21,433 nt of DNA, taken from assembly GCA_934755305.1 (NCBI GenBank), contig CAKVLD010000050.1, positions 1 to 21,433 on the forward strand, written 5' to 3'. Source of the stretch: an uncultured Clostridium sp. Lineage in GTDB: Bacteria; Bacillota; Clostridia; Clostridiales; Clostridiaceae. A program made the translations under genes and the position numbers. Below, in pieces: positions 1 through 8,132 of the stretch. Under the pieces are notes generated by a model, which worked only from the letters and a program-made list of their open reading frames with translations, did no database searches and was not told the DNA's origin. The stretch's first letter is position 1. Every line of letters starts with the position of its first letter.

Positions 1-627
1 TATTAAAGGTTTTTCTAAGTACTTAACCCAAGGCCATCTATTTAACAAAGAATAATCTCTAGTTAATATTAAATACATAGATTTTTTCTTTTTATCATTC
101 ATCTCTTCTCTTGTCCATTGCCTACATAAAAGAGCATTTATTAAAAAAAGAATATTTATAGATTGATCTAAAGCATTATTAAAACTAATATCTTTTAAAT
201 CAGTTATTTCATTTAAAAGAGTTTCTACAGTATATTCTCTTCTCCAAGGTTCTAATACCCCTGAAAATTCTTTAGAATTTAAAAATTCATTATTAATTCT
301 AGGTATATATTTTCTTAAAAATCTTTTAATAAAATCAGGATTATGGCATATAATTGGTAAGTCTTCTAAGAAGCCCACTATCTCTCTTTCTACTTCCTGC
401 AAGGTTCTAGCTTTCATTAAATCTACTTTTTTATATTTCTTAAGTAAATCATTATTAGAAAGTTCTTCTGTACTAGGACGTATTAGTGTAGAATATTTTA
501 TTACTTCCGAATTTTTAACTTTTACTATTCCTATATCTATTATCTCTGAATTTTCCTCACTAAAACCTGTTGTTTCTATATGAAGATATACTACATTATC
601 TAATATACTTTTTAATTTATATCCCAT
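1..627 (-). CDS. Degenerate DEDD exonuclease-domain protein, N-terminal part (runs off the window)
   Basis: The frame is open from an ATG at 627 to the window edge (209 codons), so the gene is incomplete. The ATG has a good AGGAGA ribosome binding site at about 635-640. Residues 1-170 look like the exonuclease fold of the DnaQ/PolC-epsilon/DinG group: motif ExoI reads YLHIETTGF where the family has a D-x-E-T-T-G core, and ExoII reads CHNPDFIKRFL where the family has HNxxFD. The first metal-binding Asp is therefore His and the ExoII Asp is Ile. ExoIII (about NNALDQS) keeps its Asp but seems to lack the usual His. This suggests a catalytically dead nuclease fold, perhaps the N-terminal domain of a larger helicase-type protein whose body lies beyond the window. 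The fold is recognised by motif only; the helicase part is not seen. Confidence 0.7.
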   Translation of the reverse strand, partial: MGYKLKSILDNVVYLHIETTGFSEENSEIIDIGIVKVKNSEVIKYSTLIRPSTEELSNNDLLKKYKKVDLMKARTLQEVEREIVGFLEDLPIICHNPDFIKRFLRKYIPRINNEFLNSKEFSGVLEPWRREYTVETLLNEITDLKDISFNNALDQSINILFLINALLCRQWTREEMNDKKKKSMYLILTRDYSLLNRWPWVKYLEKPLI

Positions 628-662
628 AATAACTTCTCCTATTTTGTAAATAATATTAAATT

Positions 663-671
663 ATTATACCA
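663..671 (-). promoter_or_regulatory. Extended -10 promoter element of the exonuclease-domain gene
   Basis: On the minus strand the sequence reads TGGTATAAT, a perfect -10 hexamer with the TGN extension, about 36 bases before the ATG at 627. No convincing -35 hexamer is seen, which is common for extended -10 promoters. Confidence 0.5.
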
Positions 672-729
672 TAAACATAAAGCAATATTAACAATACTCT
701 AGATACTCTAAATAACATATAAATTAAAA

Positions 730-760
730 TAAGAGACCTAAAAATATTTTAAGCCTCTTA
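730..760 (-). terminator. Intrinsic terminator after ackA
   Basis: Outer arms TAAGAG (730-735) and CTCTTA (755-760) pair around an AT-rich inner stem with two mismatches. Read on the minus strand it is followed by TTTTAATTT. It lies 28 bases after the ackA stop. Confidence 0.65.
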
Positions 761-787
761 CCTTTACTTTTTAATTCTATTAATATC

Positions 788-1978
788 CTATATTAATTTT
801 TTAGTATCTCTAGCTATTACTAATTCTTCATTAGTTGGAACTACTAATACCTTTACCTTGGAATCTGCACTTGATATATCAGTAAATTCACCCTTTACAT
901 CATTCTTATCTTTATCTATTTTAATTCCCATTCCTTCTAACCCGTCTAATACACATTCTCTTACTTTTGGGGAATTTTCTCCAATACCTGCTGTAAATAC
1001 AATGACATCAACGCCTCCCATTTCAGCAGTAAAAGCACCTATTTCTTTTTTTATTCTATTGCAATATATATCTAAAGCTAAAATTGCTTTTTCATTTCCT
1101 TCGTCTGCAGCATCTTCTAAATCCCTAAAATCAGAGCTTATACCAGATACTCCTAAAACTCCTGATTTCTTATTTAAAATATTATCTACTTCCTCTGTTG
1201 AATATCCTAATTCACTTTGTAAATATAAAGGAATAGATGGATCTATGCTTCCACTTCTTGTTCCCATAACAACACCATCTAAAGGAGTGAATCCCATAGT
1301 AGTATCTATTGATTTACCATCTTTTACAGCACATAAAGATGCTCCATTTCCTAAATGGCAAGTTATTATCTTTAGATCATTTAAATCCTTCTTTAAAAAT
1401 TTAGCTGCCTCTGAAGATACATACTTATGTGAAGTACCATGGAACCCATATTTTCTTATTCCATTCTCTTTATATAACTCATAAGGAAGGGCATATAGGT
1501 AAATGTATTCCTCCATAGTTTGATGAAAAGCAGTATCAAAAACAGCTACCATAGGTATATTAGGCATAACTTCTTCACATGCTTCAATTCCTATCATATT
1601 AACAGGATTATGTAATGGGGCTAATTTATAATACTTCTTTAAATCCTCTTTTACTTCTTTTGTTATTATTACAGAGTCTTCATATTTTTCGCCACCATGG
1701 ACTATTCTGTGCCCTACAGCATTAATTTCCTGCATAGATTCAAGAACTCCATATCTACTATCTGTAAGAGCCTTAACAACGTTTACCATAGCTTCCTTAT
1801 GAGATTCCATTTTTTCCTCTAAAACATACTTATCTTTCCCTGGAACTTTTTGAGTAAGGATAGACCCCTCAATTCCTATTCTTTCTACTAGTCCTTTAGC
1901 AAGTACTTCTTCATTACTCATATCTATAAGTTGATATTTTAAAGATGAACTTCCACAGTTAATTACCAAAATTTTCAT
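788..1978 (-). CDS. ackA: Acetate kinase
   Basis: Acetate kinase interconverts acetyl phosphate plus ADP with acetate plus ATP, the energy-yielding last step of acetate formation in fermenting bacteria; it is cytosolic. The 396-residue length is normal for the family. Visible landmarks are the N-terminal phosphate-binding INCGSSSLKY (Asn7), the HRIVHGGE block (Arg91), FDTAFH (Asp148), YGFHGTSH (His180), HLGNGASL, GTRSGSIDP (Arg241), TAGIGENS and TNEEL (Glu384), so all catalytic residues are present. The start follows GGAGG with suitable spacing. In many clostridia pta (phosphotransacetylase) lies directly upstream; here there is about 500 bases without a recognisable gene and then hutP, so ackA appears to be a single-gene transcript ending at the hairpin 730-760. 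Confidence 0.97.
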   Translation of the reverse strand: MKILVINCGSSSLKYQLIDMSNEEVLAKGLVERIGIEGSILTQKVPGKDKYVLEEKMESHKEAMVNVVKALTDSRYGVLESMQEINAVGHRIVHGGEKYEDSVIITKEVKEDLKKYYKLAPLHNPVNMIGIEACEEVMPNIPMVAVFDTAFHQTMEEYIYLYALPYELYKENGIRKYGFHGTSHKYVSSEAAKFLKKDLNDLKIITCHLGNGASLCAVKDGKSIDTTMGFTPLDGVVMGTRSGSIDPSIPLYLQSELGYSTEEVDNILNKKSGVLGVSGISSDFRDLEDAADEGNEKAILALDIYCNRIKKEIGAFTAEMGGVDVIVFTAGIGENSPKVRECVLDGLEGMGIKIDKDKNDVKGEFTDISSADSKVKVLVVPTNEELVIARDTKKLI

Positions 1979-2399
1979 TGTTTTAATCCTCCATACTTTT
2001 TCTTCTTGTGTATTTCATTTTACTTTTTAAGTATTGCCATATAATAATTTTTTAACCTGTTTTTATATAATTTTTTAAAATGTATTATGGTTATTTTTTA
2101 TTAATTATTTAACATACACTTATTTATACTAAACATTATTATGACATTATTATGGCATTATTATGGCATTATTAATTATACATCTATTTTAACGATAATG
2201 TAATTATTTTTTAATTTTATTTTGTATTTTTTTAAAATCATTTAAAATTTCTCAGGTATATTTATCATCAGTAGTTAAGAATCCAAAAATATAGAAAAAA
2301 TAGTATAAAAAAAATAAAACTATTCGGTTAATCTTTCCCAAAAATGTACATATATATTTTTTTGATGCATATATTTTTACTTTTTTAATATAAAAAAGA
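1979..2399. other. AT-rich intergenic region upstream of ackA
   Basis: No convincing gene is seen. The stretch should contain the ackA promoter on the minus strand, but no single -35/-10 pair stands out. It holds a set of 11-base tandem repeats at 2134-2177 (listed separately). The right end leads into the hutP terminator. Confidence 0.5.
2134..2177. repeat. Four tandem 11-base repeats
   Basis: The unit CATTATTATGG occurs at 2145-2155 and 2156-2166. A one-base variant (ending GA) lies at 2134-2144 and a partial unit at 2167-2177. The array sits 155-200 bases upstream of the ackA start. The unit length is close to one helical turn, so each copy would present the same face of the DNA. Confidence 0.8.
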
Positions 2400-2464
2400 G
2401 GGGCTATAGCACAAACCTTAATTAAGAATTTTAAATTCTTAATTATTAATTGTGCAATAGCCCC
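2385..2464 (-). terminator. Long hairpin terminator after hutP
   Basis: Arms GGGGCTATAGCACAA (2400-2414) and TTGTGCAATAGCCCC (2450-2464) pair with one mismatch. An inner AT-rich inverted repeat (about 2418-2431 with its partner to about 2445) extends the stem to nearly 30 pairs. On the minus strand the hairpin is followed by CTCTTTTTTATATT, a proper U-tract. It starts 21 bases after the hutP stop. Confidence 0.85.
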
Positions 2465-2484
2465 AGCCATTCTTAAAAACTTTA

Positions 2485-2901
2485 TTATTCAGGCAAAGCT
2501 CTATGTCCAATTCCAATAACAACTTCATCTAGGTGTAAAAGCCCAATACTTAGAAAAATACAAACTGATATATGTTCTCCTTTTCTTGCTATACCTATTT
2601 TCCCTCCTACGCTTTGACCATTTGCCCTAGTACTTACTTGCATTAAAGCATCTCTAGTTGCACCTATTACTGCACCTTCATGCAAATGCTCTTCTTTTAT
2701 CAATCCATTTCTTTTAGATGCTACTAATGCTCTTTCTAAAATCTTATGTATGGATTCATTAATATTACCCCCAACATTAACAGCAGTTACCTTCATATCC
2801 ACTTTTCCATATTGCTCTTTTAGATATTCTTCCTCTTCACGACTACTTATAGCCATTCTTGTAGCTACTTTTGCCACATGAATACTAGTTTCATTACTCA
2901 T
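2485..2901 (-). CDS. hutP: HutP-family RNA-binding antiterminator
   Basis: HutP of Bacillus subtilis is a hexameric RNA-binding protein that, with L-histidine and a divalent metal, prevents termination in the leader of the histidine-utilisation operon. This 138-residue protein has the family layout: an N-terminal helix, a central segment RALVASKRNGLIKEEHLHEGAVIGATRDALM, and a C-terminal beta region ending LLHLDEVVIGIGHRALPE. No hut structural genes are in the window, so its target is unknown; many clostridia carry hutP-like genes away from hut operons. Aligned by eye with the B. subtilis protein as I recall it, the two metal-binding His residues in the central helix (His73, His77) fall on Gly, while the third (His138) matches the His in LLHLDE. 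It appears to be its own transcript, ending in the hairpin 2400-2464. Confidence 0.82.
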   Translation of the reverse strand: MSNETSIHVAKVATRMAISSREEEEYLKEQYGKVDMKVTAVNVGGNINESIHKILERALVASKRNGLIKEEHLHEGAVIGATRDALMQVSTRANGQSVGGKIGIARKGEHISVCIFLSIGLLHLDEVVIGIGHRALPE

Positions 2902-2980
2902 TTATATTATTCCCCATTTCCTATAAATAGTGGTTAGATATTAACTTAACCCCAACCCATATACTTATAATAAACAACTT

Positions 2981-3913
2981 TTATGAACAAATAGAAAAAA
3001 CTATGCATTCCTCTAAAATTAGTAAAGTATTTATCTCAGCTTCCTCATTTAAGTCTATTAAATCTGCTCGTATCTCTTCAAGATATTTATCTAATATAAT
3101 AGCCATACTAAACATAAGCTTAATATCTTTACTTAAAAAATATTTAAATATCTTTCTATTTTTCATTTCATTATAAACATATTCTAATTCTTTAATAAAT
3201 CCATCAATATCTTCAACTATTAAATTAGTCACTCCTATCATTGGAAAAAGATTATTTGAAACTGGAATTATTCTTTTTTCTATTTCATCTACTATTCTAG
3301 ATATCCTATCTATGTTTTCAGATACTTCTCTATCATCTAACATAAGTTGAACTATCAATGTATTAAATAGTTCCTTGTCTTTTCTATCAATCCTATTAAT
3401 AAAATATTTTATCTTATCCACTTCACTTTTTATTTTCTGAATATCTTTATCTAAAGTCGCTAGTAATGTATAATCTATGCTCTTATCCTTTTTATAATTA
3501 TTCTTTATGTCAATTAATTTGTTCACTCTATTTTGCAATTCTAATCCTGTATATCTTTTAACTAACACAAATGCAGATAAAACAGTATCTTCATTTTCAT
3601 CAAAACCTTTTGAAATTAAAAATTCATAAACATTTTTTATGTTTTCGTATTCCTTTTTATAATCTTTATTAACATCATATAATAAAGAAAATCTATTTAG
3701 AAACCTTCTATTAAAAACATTTTTATTTGCTTTATCACTTTTTATAAAATTTCTAATTTCTTTTACTTTAAAAAACTCAACATCTTGACCTGTTCTACTA
3801 TACAACAAAGCTTCTAAAATGTTTAATTTTTTCCCGTCCCATCTAAAGTATCTTCTAACTTCTCTATAATTCTCAGTAAGCAAGTCTACCTTACCCCTCA
3901 GCTCTATATCCAT
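2981..3913 (-). CDS. DUF4003-like protein of unknown function
   Basis: This 310-residue soluble, mostly helical, Lys/Glu-rich protein has no signal peptide and no membrane segment. Its layout (N-terminal block with YSRTGQDVEFFKVKEIRNFI, a middle region FLISKGF...VLSAFVLVKRYTGL, a long charged helical part, then a hydrophobic C-terminal helix) resembles Firmicute proteins grouped as DUF4003; this is recalled similarity, not a search result. No catalytic motif is visible. The ATG at 3913 follows AAGGATGATG. It stands between the fatty-acid operon and hutP with gaps on both sides (245 and 79 bases), so it is probably transcribed alone; a TATAAT hexamer lies about 25 bases before the start on the minus strand. 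Confidence 0.6.
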   Translation of the reverse strand: MDIELRGKVDLLTENYREVRRYFRWDGKKLNILEALLYSRTGQDVEFFKVKEIRNFIKSDKANKNVFNRRFLNRFSLLYDVNKDYKKEYENIKNVYEFLISKGFDENEDTVLSAFVLVKRYTGLELQNRVNKLIDIKNNYKKDKSIDYTLLATLDKDIQKIKSEVDKIKYFINRIDRKDKELFNTLIVQLMLDDREVSENIDRISRIVDEIEKRIIPVSNNLFPMIGVTNLIVEDIDGFIKELEYVYNEMKNRKIFKYFLSKDIKLMFSMAIILDKYLEEIRADLIDLNEEAEINTLLILEECIVFSICS

Positions 3914-4104
3914 ATCATCATCCTTTTTTTATTTATTATATTTAATGATAACATAAAAAATTAAATCATAAACCACTTTTTTTAACTAATACACTAAAAA
4001 CAAATATTTTCTTCTTCAAATTATACTTATTTATACCTTTAATAGTATGATTTTTATCTTATATAGGTTACTAAATATTCCACTTGAATATTTTTAATAA
4101 AATT

Positions 4105-4140
4105 AAAGTGTTTTTTATGCATTGCACAAGAAAACACTTT
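4105..4140 (-). terminator. Terminator at the end of the fatty-acid operon
   Basis: Arms AAAGTGTTTT (4105-4114) and AAAACACTTT (4131-4140) are perfect inverted repeats with a 16-base loop, 18 bases after the accA stop. On the minus strand the stem ends CACTTTAATTTTATT, giving an imperfect U-tract. Confidence 0.7.
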
Positions 4141-4158
4141 ATAACTAATTATTAAATT

Positions 4159-4974
4159 TTAAATATATTCTCCCATTCTTCTAAATTTATTATATCTTAT
4201 TTCAACTAAAGACTCTCTATCAATTTCATTAATTTCCTTAACTTCCGACAAGAGAACACTCTTTATCATTTTTGCAACCTTGCTTGGGTTTTTATGCGCC
4301 CCTCCATATGGTTCTTTTATAATTCCATCAATAATATTAAATGATTTCAAATCTTGAGCCGTTATCTTCATTACCTCCGAAGCTTCCTCTGCTCTACTTC
4401 CATCTTTCCATAATATAGATGCAAAACCTTCTGGGGATAATATTGAATATATAGAGTGTTCTAACATATATATCTTATCTGATACTGCTAAAGCTAATGC
4501 TCCACCACTTCCACCTTCTCCTGTAAAAATAGATATTATAGGGGTCTTTAATCTACTCATTTCTAAAAGGTTTCTCGCAATTGCTTCTCCTTGTCCATTT
4601 TCTTCCGCTTCAAGTCCACAGAACGCACCCGGTGTATCAACAAAACAAATTACTGGCCTATTAAACTTTTCAGCTTCTTTCATAAGTCTTAGAGCTTTTC
4701 TATATCCTTCAGGCTTTGGCATTCCAAAATTCCTCATTATATTCTCTGTAGTGTTACTACCTTTAGTTATAGCAACTACAGTAACAGGTATTTTATCTAA
4801 AAATCCTATTCCTCCTATAATTGCTTTATCATCACCAAAAATCCTATCTCCATGAAACTCCAAAAAATCAGAAAATATATTTTTTATATAAAAAACACTA
4901 TTAGGTCTATCTTTATGTCTTGCTATTTTTACTTTTTCCCAAGATGAATAACTTTTAGTCACTTCTATATTCAT
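4159..4974 (-). CDS. accA: Acetyl-CoA carboxylase carboxyltransferase subunit alpha
   Basis: AccA and AccD together form the carboxyltransferase that moves the carboxyl group from carboxybiotin on AccB to acetyl-CoA, giving malonyl-CoA. The 271-residue protein is somewhat shorter than the roughly 320-residue E. coli protein, as is usual in clostridia, because the N-terminal helical region is short. Family landmarks visible are EFHGDRIFGDDKAIIGGIG (about 38-56), RNFGMPKPEGYRKALRLM, CFVDTPGA, EENGQGEAIARNL, the oxyanion-forming GEGGSGGALAL and SPEGFASILWKD. It is the last gene of the operon, starts one base after the accD stop behind a GAGGTG ribosome binding site, and is followed by the hairpin 4105-4140. 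Confidence 0.96.
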   Translation of the reverse strand: MNIEVTKSYSSWEKVKIARHKDRPNSVFYIKNIFSDFLEFHGDRIFGDDKAIIGGIGFLDKIPVTVVAITKGSNTTENIMRNFGMPKPEGYRKALRLMKEAEKFNRPVICFVDTPGAFCGLEAEENGQGEAIARNLLEMSRLKTPIISIFTGEGGSGGALALAVSDKIYMLEHSIYSILSPEGFASILWKDGSRAEEASEVMKITAQDLKSFNIIDGIIKEPYGGAHKNPSKVAKMIKSVLLSEVKEINEIDRESLVEIRYNKFRRMGEYI

Positions 4975-4975
4975 A

Positions 4976-5833
4976 TTATTTCACCTCATGTAAAATTAAA
5001 ATCTTATATAAATAAGTTCTTAAATTTCTTCTATCAACTATTGCATCTAAAAAACCTTTTTCTAATAAAAACTCTGCTCTTTGGAAATCATCAGGCAATT
5101 CTTCTTTTATAGTACTTTCAATAACTCTTCTTCCAGCAAACCCTATAAGTGCTCCTGGTTCACTTATTATAATATCACCTTCCATAGCAAAACTTGCTGT
5201 AACACCACCTGTTGTAGGATCTGTAATAACAGTGATATATAACAATCCTGCTAAATCATGCTTTCCTATAGCTGCACTTACCTTTGCCATTTGCATTAAA
5301 GAAAAAATACCTTCCTGCATTCTAGCACCACCAGAAGTAGTAAATAATATTAAAGGTAACCTTTCCTTAGTAGCATATTCAACTAAAGAAGTAATTCTTT
5401 CTCCAACTACTGATCCCATACTTCCCATTAGAAAAAAACTATCCATTACCCCTACAGCTACCTTTATACCATTTAAATTAGCAATACCTACTACAACGGC
5501 TTCATCACTGTCAGTATGCTTTTTGCACTTTTCCATTTTTTCGTGATATCCCTTGAATTTTAATGGATTAGCTGTTTTTATATCACTATATAATTCTTCA
5601 AAGCTATTTTTATCAAAAAGCATTTCTATTCTTTCTTTAGGTCTTAATCTCATATGCTTATTACATTTAGTACAAACATAACATTCTTTGATTAAATCTT
5701 CCTTATATATAATTTCACCACATTTATCACATTTAATCCACATTCCTGAAGGAATATTCGCCTTAACATTCTCATCTTTTAATACTCTACGCACTGTTCC
5801 ATAAGAATTCTTTTTAAATAAATCTCTAAGCAT
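4976..5833 (-). CDS. accD: Acetyl-CoA carboxylase carboxyltransferase subunit beta
   Basis: This is the zinc-ribbon partner of AccA in the carboxyltransferase half-reaction of acetyl-CoA carboxylase. Of 285 residues, the N-terminus carries the four-cysteine zinc ribbon CDKC (Cys35, Cys38) and CTKC (Cys54, Cys57); Cys51 is an extra one. The crotonase-like core follows with KFKGYHEKM, GVMDSFFLMGSMGSVVGERI, FTTSGGARMQEG, ITDPTTGGVTASFAM and EPGALIGFAGRRVIE. The gene overlaps the accC stop by 8 bases (5826-5833), so translation is probably coupled, and accA follows after one base. Confidence 0.96.
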   Translation of the reverse strand: MLRDLFKKNSYGTVRRVLKDENVKANIPSGMWIKCDKCGEIIYKEDLIKECYVCTKCNKHMRLRPKERIEMLFDKNSFEELYSDIKTANPLKFKGYHEKMEKCKKHTDSDEAVVVGIANLNGIKVAVGVMDSFFLMGSMGSVVGERITSLVEYATKERLPLILFTTSGGARMQEGIFSLMQMAKVSAAIGKHDLAGLLYITVITDPTTGGVTASFAMEGDIIISEPGALIGFAGRRVIESTIKEELPDDFQRAEFLLEKGFLDAIVDRRNLRTYLYKILILHEVK

Positions 5834-7175
5834 CTTCCTTCACCATCTTTTCTAAAAATGTAGTATCATACTTACCCTCTAAAAATTCATCTCTTTCTAA
5901 AATAGAATATTGAAAACCTATATTAGTAGTAACTCCTCCTATTCCGAATTCTAAAAGAGCTCTCTTCATTCTTACAATAGCTTCATTTCTATCTTTTCCA
6001 TAAGAAATAAGCTTTGCTATCATAGAATCATAATAAGGAGGAATCTTATAACCACAATAAACTGCTGTTTCTAGTCTTATTCCCATTCCCCCTGGAACGT
6101 ACAATTCATTAATAGTGCCTGGACATGGCATAAATTTATTTTTAGGATCTTCTGCATTTATTCTACATTCAATAGCATGACCAGTAATCTTTACATCCTT
6201 TTGCTCTATATCTAGCTTCATTCCTGATGCAATTTTTAGCTGCTCCTTAACTAAATCTATACCTGTAATCATTTCAGTTATTGGATGTTCTACTTGAATC
6301 CTAGTATTCATTTCCATAAAATAATACTTCCCATATTTATCCACCAAAAATTCAATAGTTCCTACATTTTGATAATTCACTGCTTTAGCTGCCTTTACTG
6401 CTACCTTCCCCATTTCTTCTCTAAGTTCTTCAGTTAAAAATATAGAAGGTGCCTCTTCTAAAGATTTCTGACTTTTTCTTTGCATTGAACAATCTCTTTC
6501 ACCTAAATGAACTACATTTCCAAAGTTATCTGCTACTATTTGAAATTCTATATGCTTTGGATTTTCTATATATTTTTCAATATACAATCTATCATCTGCA
6601 AAACAAGCCTTAGATTCTGACTTAGCTAAATTGAAACCTGATCTAAACTCCTCTTCATTCCAAGCTATTCTTATACCTTTTCCGCCACCACCAGCTGCTG
6701 CCTTAATAATAACTGGATAACCTATTTCTTTAGCTATCATAACTCCTTTTTCTACATTTTCAATAACATCTTCATATCCAGGAACTACAGGCACAGAAGC
6801 TTCTTTCATAACTTTTCTAGCCTTAGCCTTATTCCCCATAAGATCTATACACCTATAATCTGGTCCAATAAATTTAATATTACATTCCTTGCATATCTTG
6901 GCAAACTTAGCGTTCTCAGATAGAAACCCAAAACCTGGATGAATAGCTTCTGCTCCTGTTAGTACACATGCACTTAAAAGGTTAGCTATATTTAAATAAC
7001 TATCTTTAGATTGTGCTGGTCCTATACAGATAGCTTCATCTGCTAATTGAGTATGAAGAGCATCTTTATCTGCCTCTGAATAAACAGCTACAGTTCTTAT
7101 ATTCATTTCTCTACAAGCTCTTATAATTCTAACTGCTATTTCTCCTCTATTTGCAATAAGTACTTTCTTAATCAT
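5826..7175 (-). CDS. accC: Acetyl-CoA carboxylase, biotin carboxylase subunit
   Basis: AccC carboxylates the biotin of AccB with bicarbonate and ATP. The 449-residue length matches the family. Domains in order: biotin carboxylase N-terminal domain (KKVLIANRGEIAVRIIRACRE), the ATP-grasp domain with its glycine-rich loop AAAGGGGKGIRI, FQIVADNFGNVVHLGERDCSMQRKSQK, the catalytic block MEMNTRIQVEHPITE, and the C-terminal domain with CRINAEDP. It lies between fabZ (11-base gap) and accD (8-base overlap) in the operon. Confidence 0.97.
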   Translation of the reverse strand: MIKKVLIANRGEIAVRIIRACREMNIRTVAVYSEADKDALHTQLADEAICIGPAQSKDSYLNIANLLSACVLTGAEAIHPGFGFLSENAKFAKICKECNIKFIGPDYRCIDLMGNKAKARKVMKEASVPVVPGYEDVIENVEKGVMIAKEIGYPVIIKAAAGGGGKGIRIAWNEEEFRSGFNLAKSESKACFADDRLYIEKYIENPKHIEFQIVADNFGNVVHLGERDCSMQRKSQKSLEEAPSIFLTEELREEMGKVAVKAAKAVNYQNVGTIEFLVDKYGKYYFMEMNTRIQVEHPITEMITGIDLVKEQLKIASGMKLDIEQKDVKITGHAIECRINAEDPKNKFMPCPGTINELYVPGGMGIRLETAVYCGYKIPPYYDSMIAKLISYGKDRNEAIVRMKRALLEFGIGGVTTNIGFQYSILERDEFLEGKYDTTFLEKMVKEDA

Positions 7176-7186
7176 AATTTATCACC

Positions 7187-7609
7187 TTACTCTATTGCGA
7201 ACATTATTTCAGCTTCACAAGCTACCTTACCATCTACAGTAGCCACAGCTTTTCCAATTCCAATGGACTTTCTTAATTTAATTATTTCTAAACTTAATTC
7301 TAATTTATCTCCAGGTACCACCTGTTTTCTCCACTTAACCTTATTAGCCCCTACAAATAAAGGAACCTTTCCTGCATATTCATCCATCTTTAATATAGCT
7401 ATTGCTCCAGCTTGTGCTAATGATTCTAATATTAATACTCCTGGCATTATAGGTTTGCCTGGAAAATGGCCTTGAAAAAAAGGTTCATTTCTAGTTACAT
7501 TTTTATAAGCTTTAATGCTTTTTCCCTCAACCAACTCAGTTACTCTATCAACTAGTAAAAAAGGATATCTATGAGGAAGTATCTTTTCTATTTCTTCTGA
7601 ATTTAACAT
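7187..7609 (-). CDS. fabZ: 3-hydroxyacyl-ACP dehydratase FabZ
   Basis: FabZ removes water from beta-hydroxyacyl-ACP to give trans-2-enoyl-ACP in each elongation round. This is a 140-residue single hot-dog domain with ILPHRYPFLLVDRV at the N-terminus and the active-site block GHFPGKPIMPGVLILESLAQAGA; the catalytic pair is His48 and Glu62. It is inserted between accB (2-base gap) and accC, as in other clostridial clusters. No FabA/FabM-type isomerase gene is in the window, so how unsaturated acids arise in this organism cannot be told from here. Confidence 0.96.
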   Translation of the reverse strand: MLNSEEIEKILPHRYPFLLVDRVTELVEGKSIKAYKNVTRNEPFFQGHFPGKPIMPGVLILESLAQAGAIAILKMDEYAGKVPLFVGANKVKWRKQVVPGDKLELSLEIIKLRKSIGIGKAVATVDGKVACEAEIMFAIE

Positions 7610-7611
7610 TT

Positions 7612-8121
7612 CTAATCCTCCTTAACCATAAAGATAGGTTGACCATATTCAACCATTTCTCCATTTTCAACTAATATTTTTTTAATAACACCATTAACTT
7701 GAGATTCTATTTCATTCATAAGTTTCATAGCTTCAATTATACATAAAGTATCTCCAGTCTTAACATTATCACCAATATTAACAAAGCTATCAGAATCCTG
7801 AGATGGTGAGCTATAAAAGGTTCCTACCATAGGTGCTTTTATAACTGTTAAATTCTCCTCTTCCTCATTAGAAACCTCTATTTCCTTTTCTACATCCTTA
7901 ATCTCTCTACCTATCTCTTCATTTATATCCATAGCCAACTTCTCTTTTTCTGCTATATCTTCTTTTTTATAATCATTAGAAGCTTCTACAGAATACTCTT
8001 TTTCATTTCTATTCAAAGATTTATCCATTTTAATAAATATTGTATCAGTCTTAAATTCAAACAAAGAGATATCTGAAAGGTTAATAGTTTCTATTAATTC
8101 CTTAACTTTTTCAAATTCCAT
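7612..8121 (-). CDS. accB: Acetyl-CoA carboxylase biotin carboxyl carrier protein
   Basis: AccB carries the covalently bound biotin that shuttles between AccC and AccA/AccD. The 169-residue protein has an N-terminal helical segment (1-30), a charged, Glu/Lys-rich flexible linker (about 35-90) and a C-terminal biotinyl domain. The biotinylation motif EAMKLMNE places biotin on Lys133. APMVGTFYSSPSQDSDSFV is the usual start of the domain. It lies between fabF and fabZ with gaps of 11 and 2 bases. Confidence 0.96.
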   Translation of the reverse strand: MEFEKVKELIETINLSDISLFEFKTDTIFIKMDKSLNRNEKEYSVEASNDYKKEDIAEKEKLAMDINEEIGREIKDVEKEIEVSNEEEENLTVIKAPMVGTFYSSPSQDSDSFVNIGDNVKTGDTLCIIEAMKLMNEIESQVNGVIKKILVENGEMVEYGQPIFMVKED

Positions 8122-8132
8122 ACCTCTACCTC

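Noticed and set aside
2252..2470. 72-residue minus-strand open frame
   Set aside because: It begins inside the hutP terminator hairpin, has no ribosome binding site, and its composition is that of AT-rich non-coding DNA.
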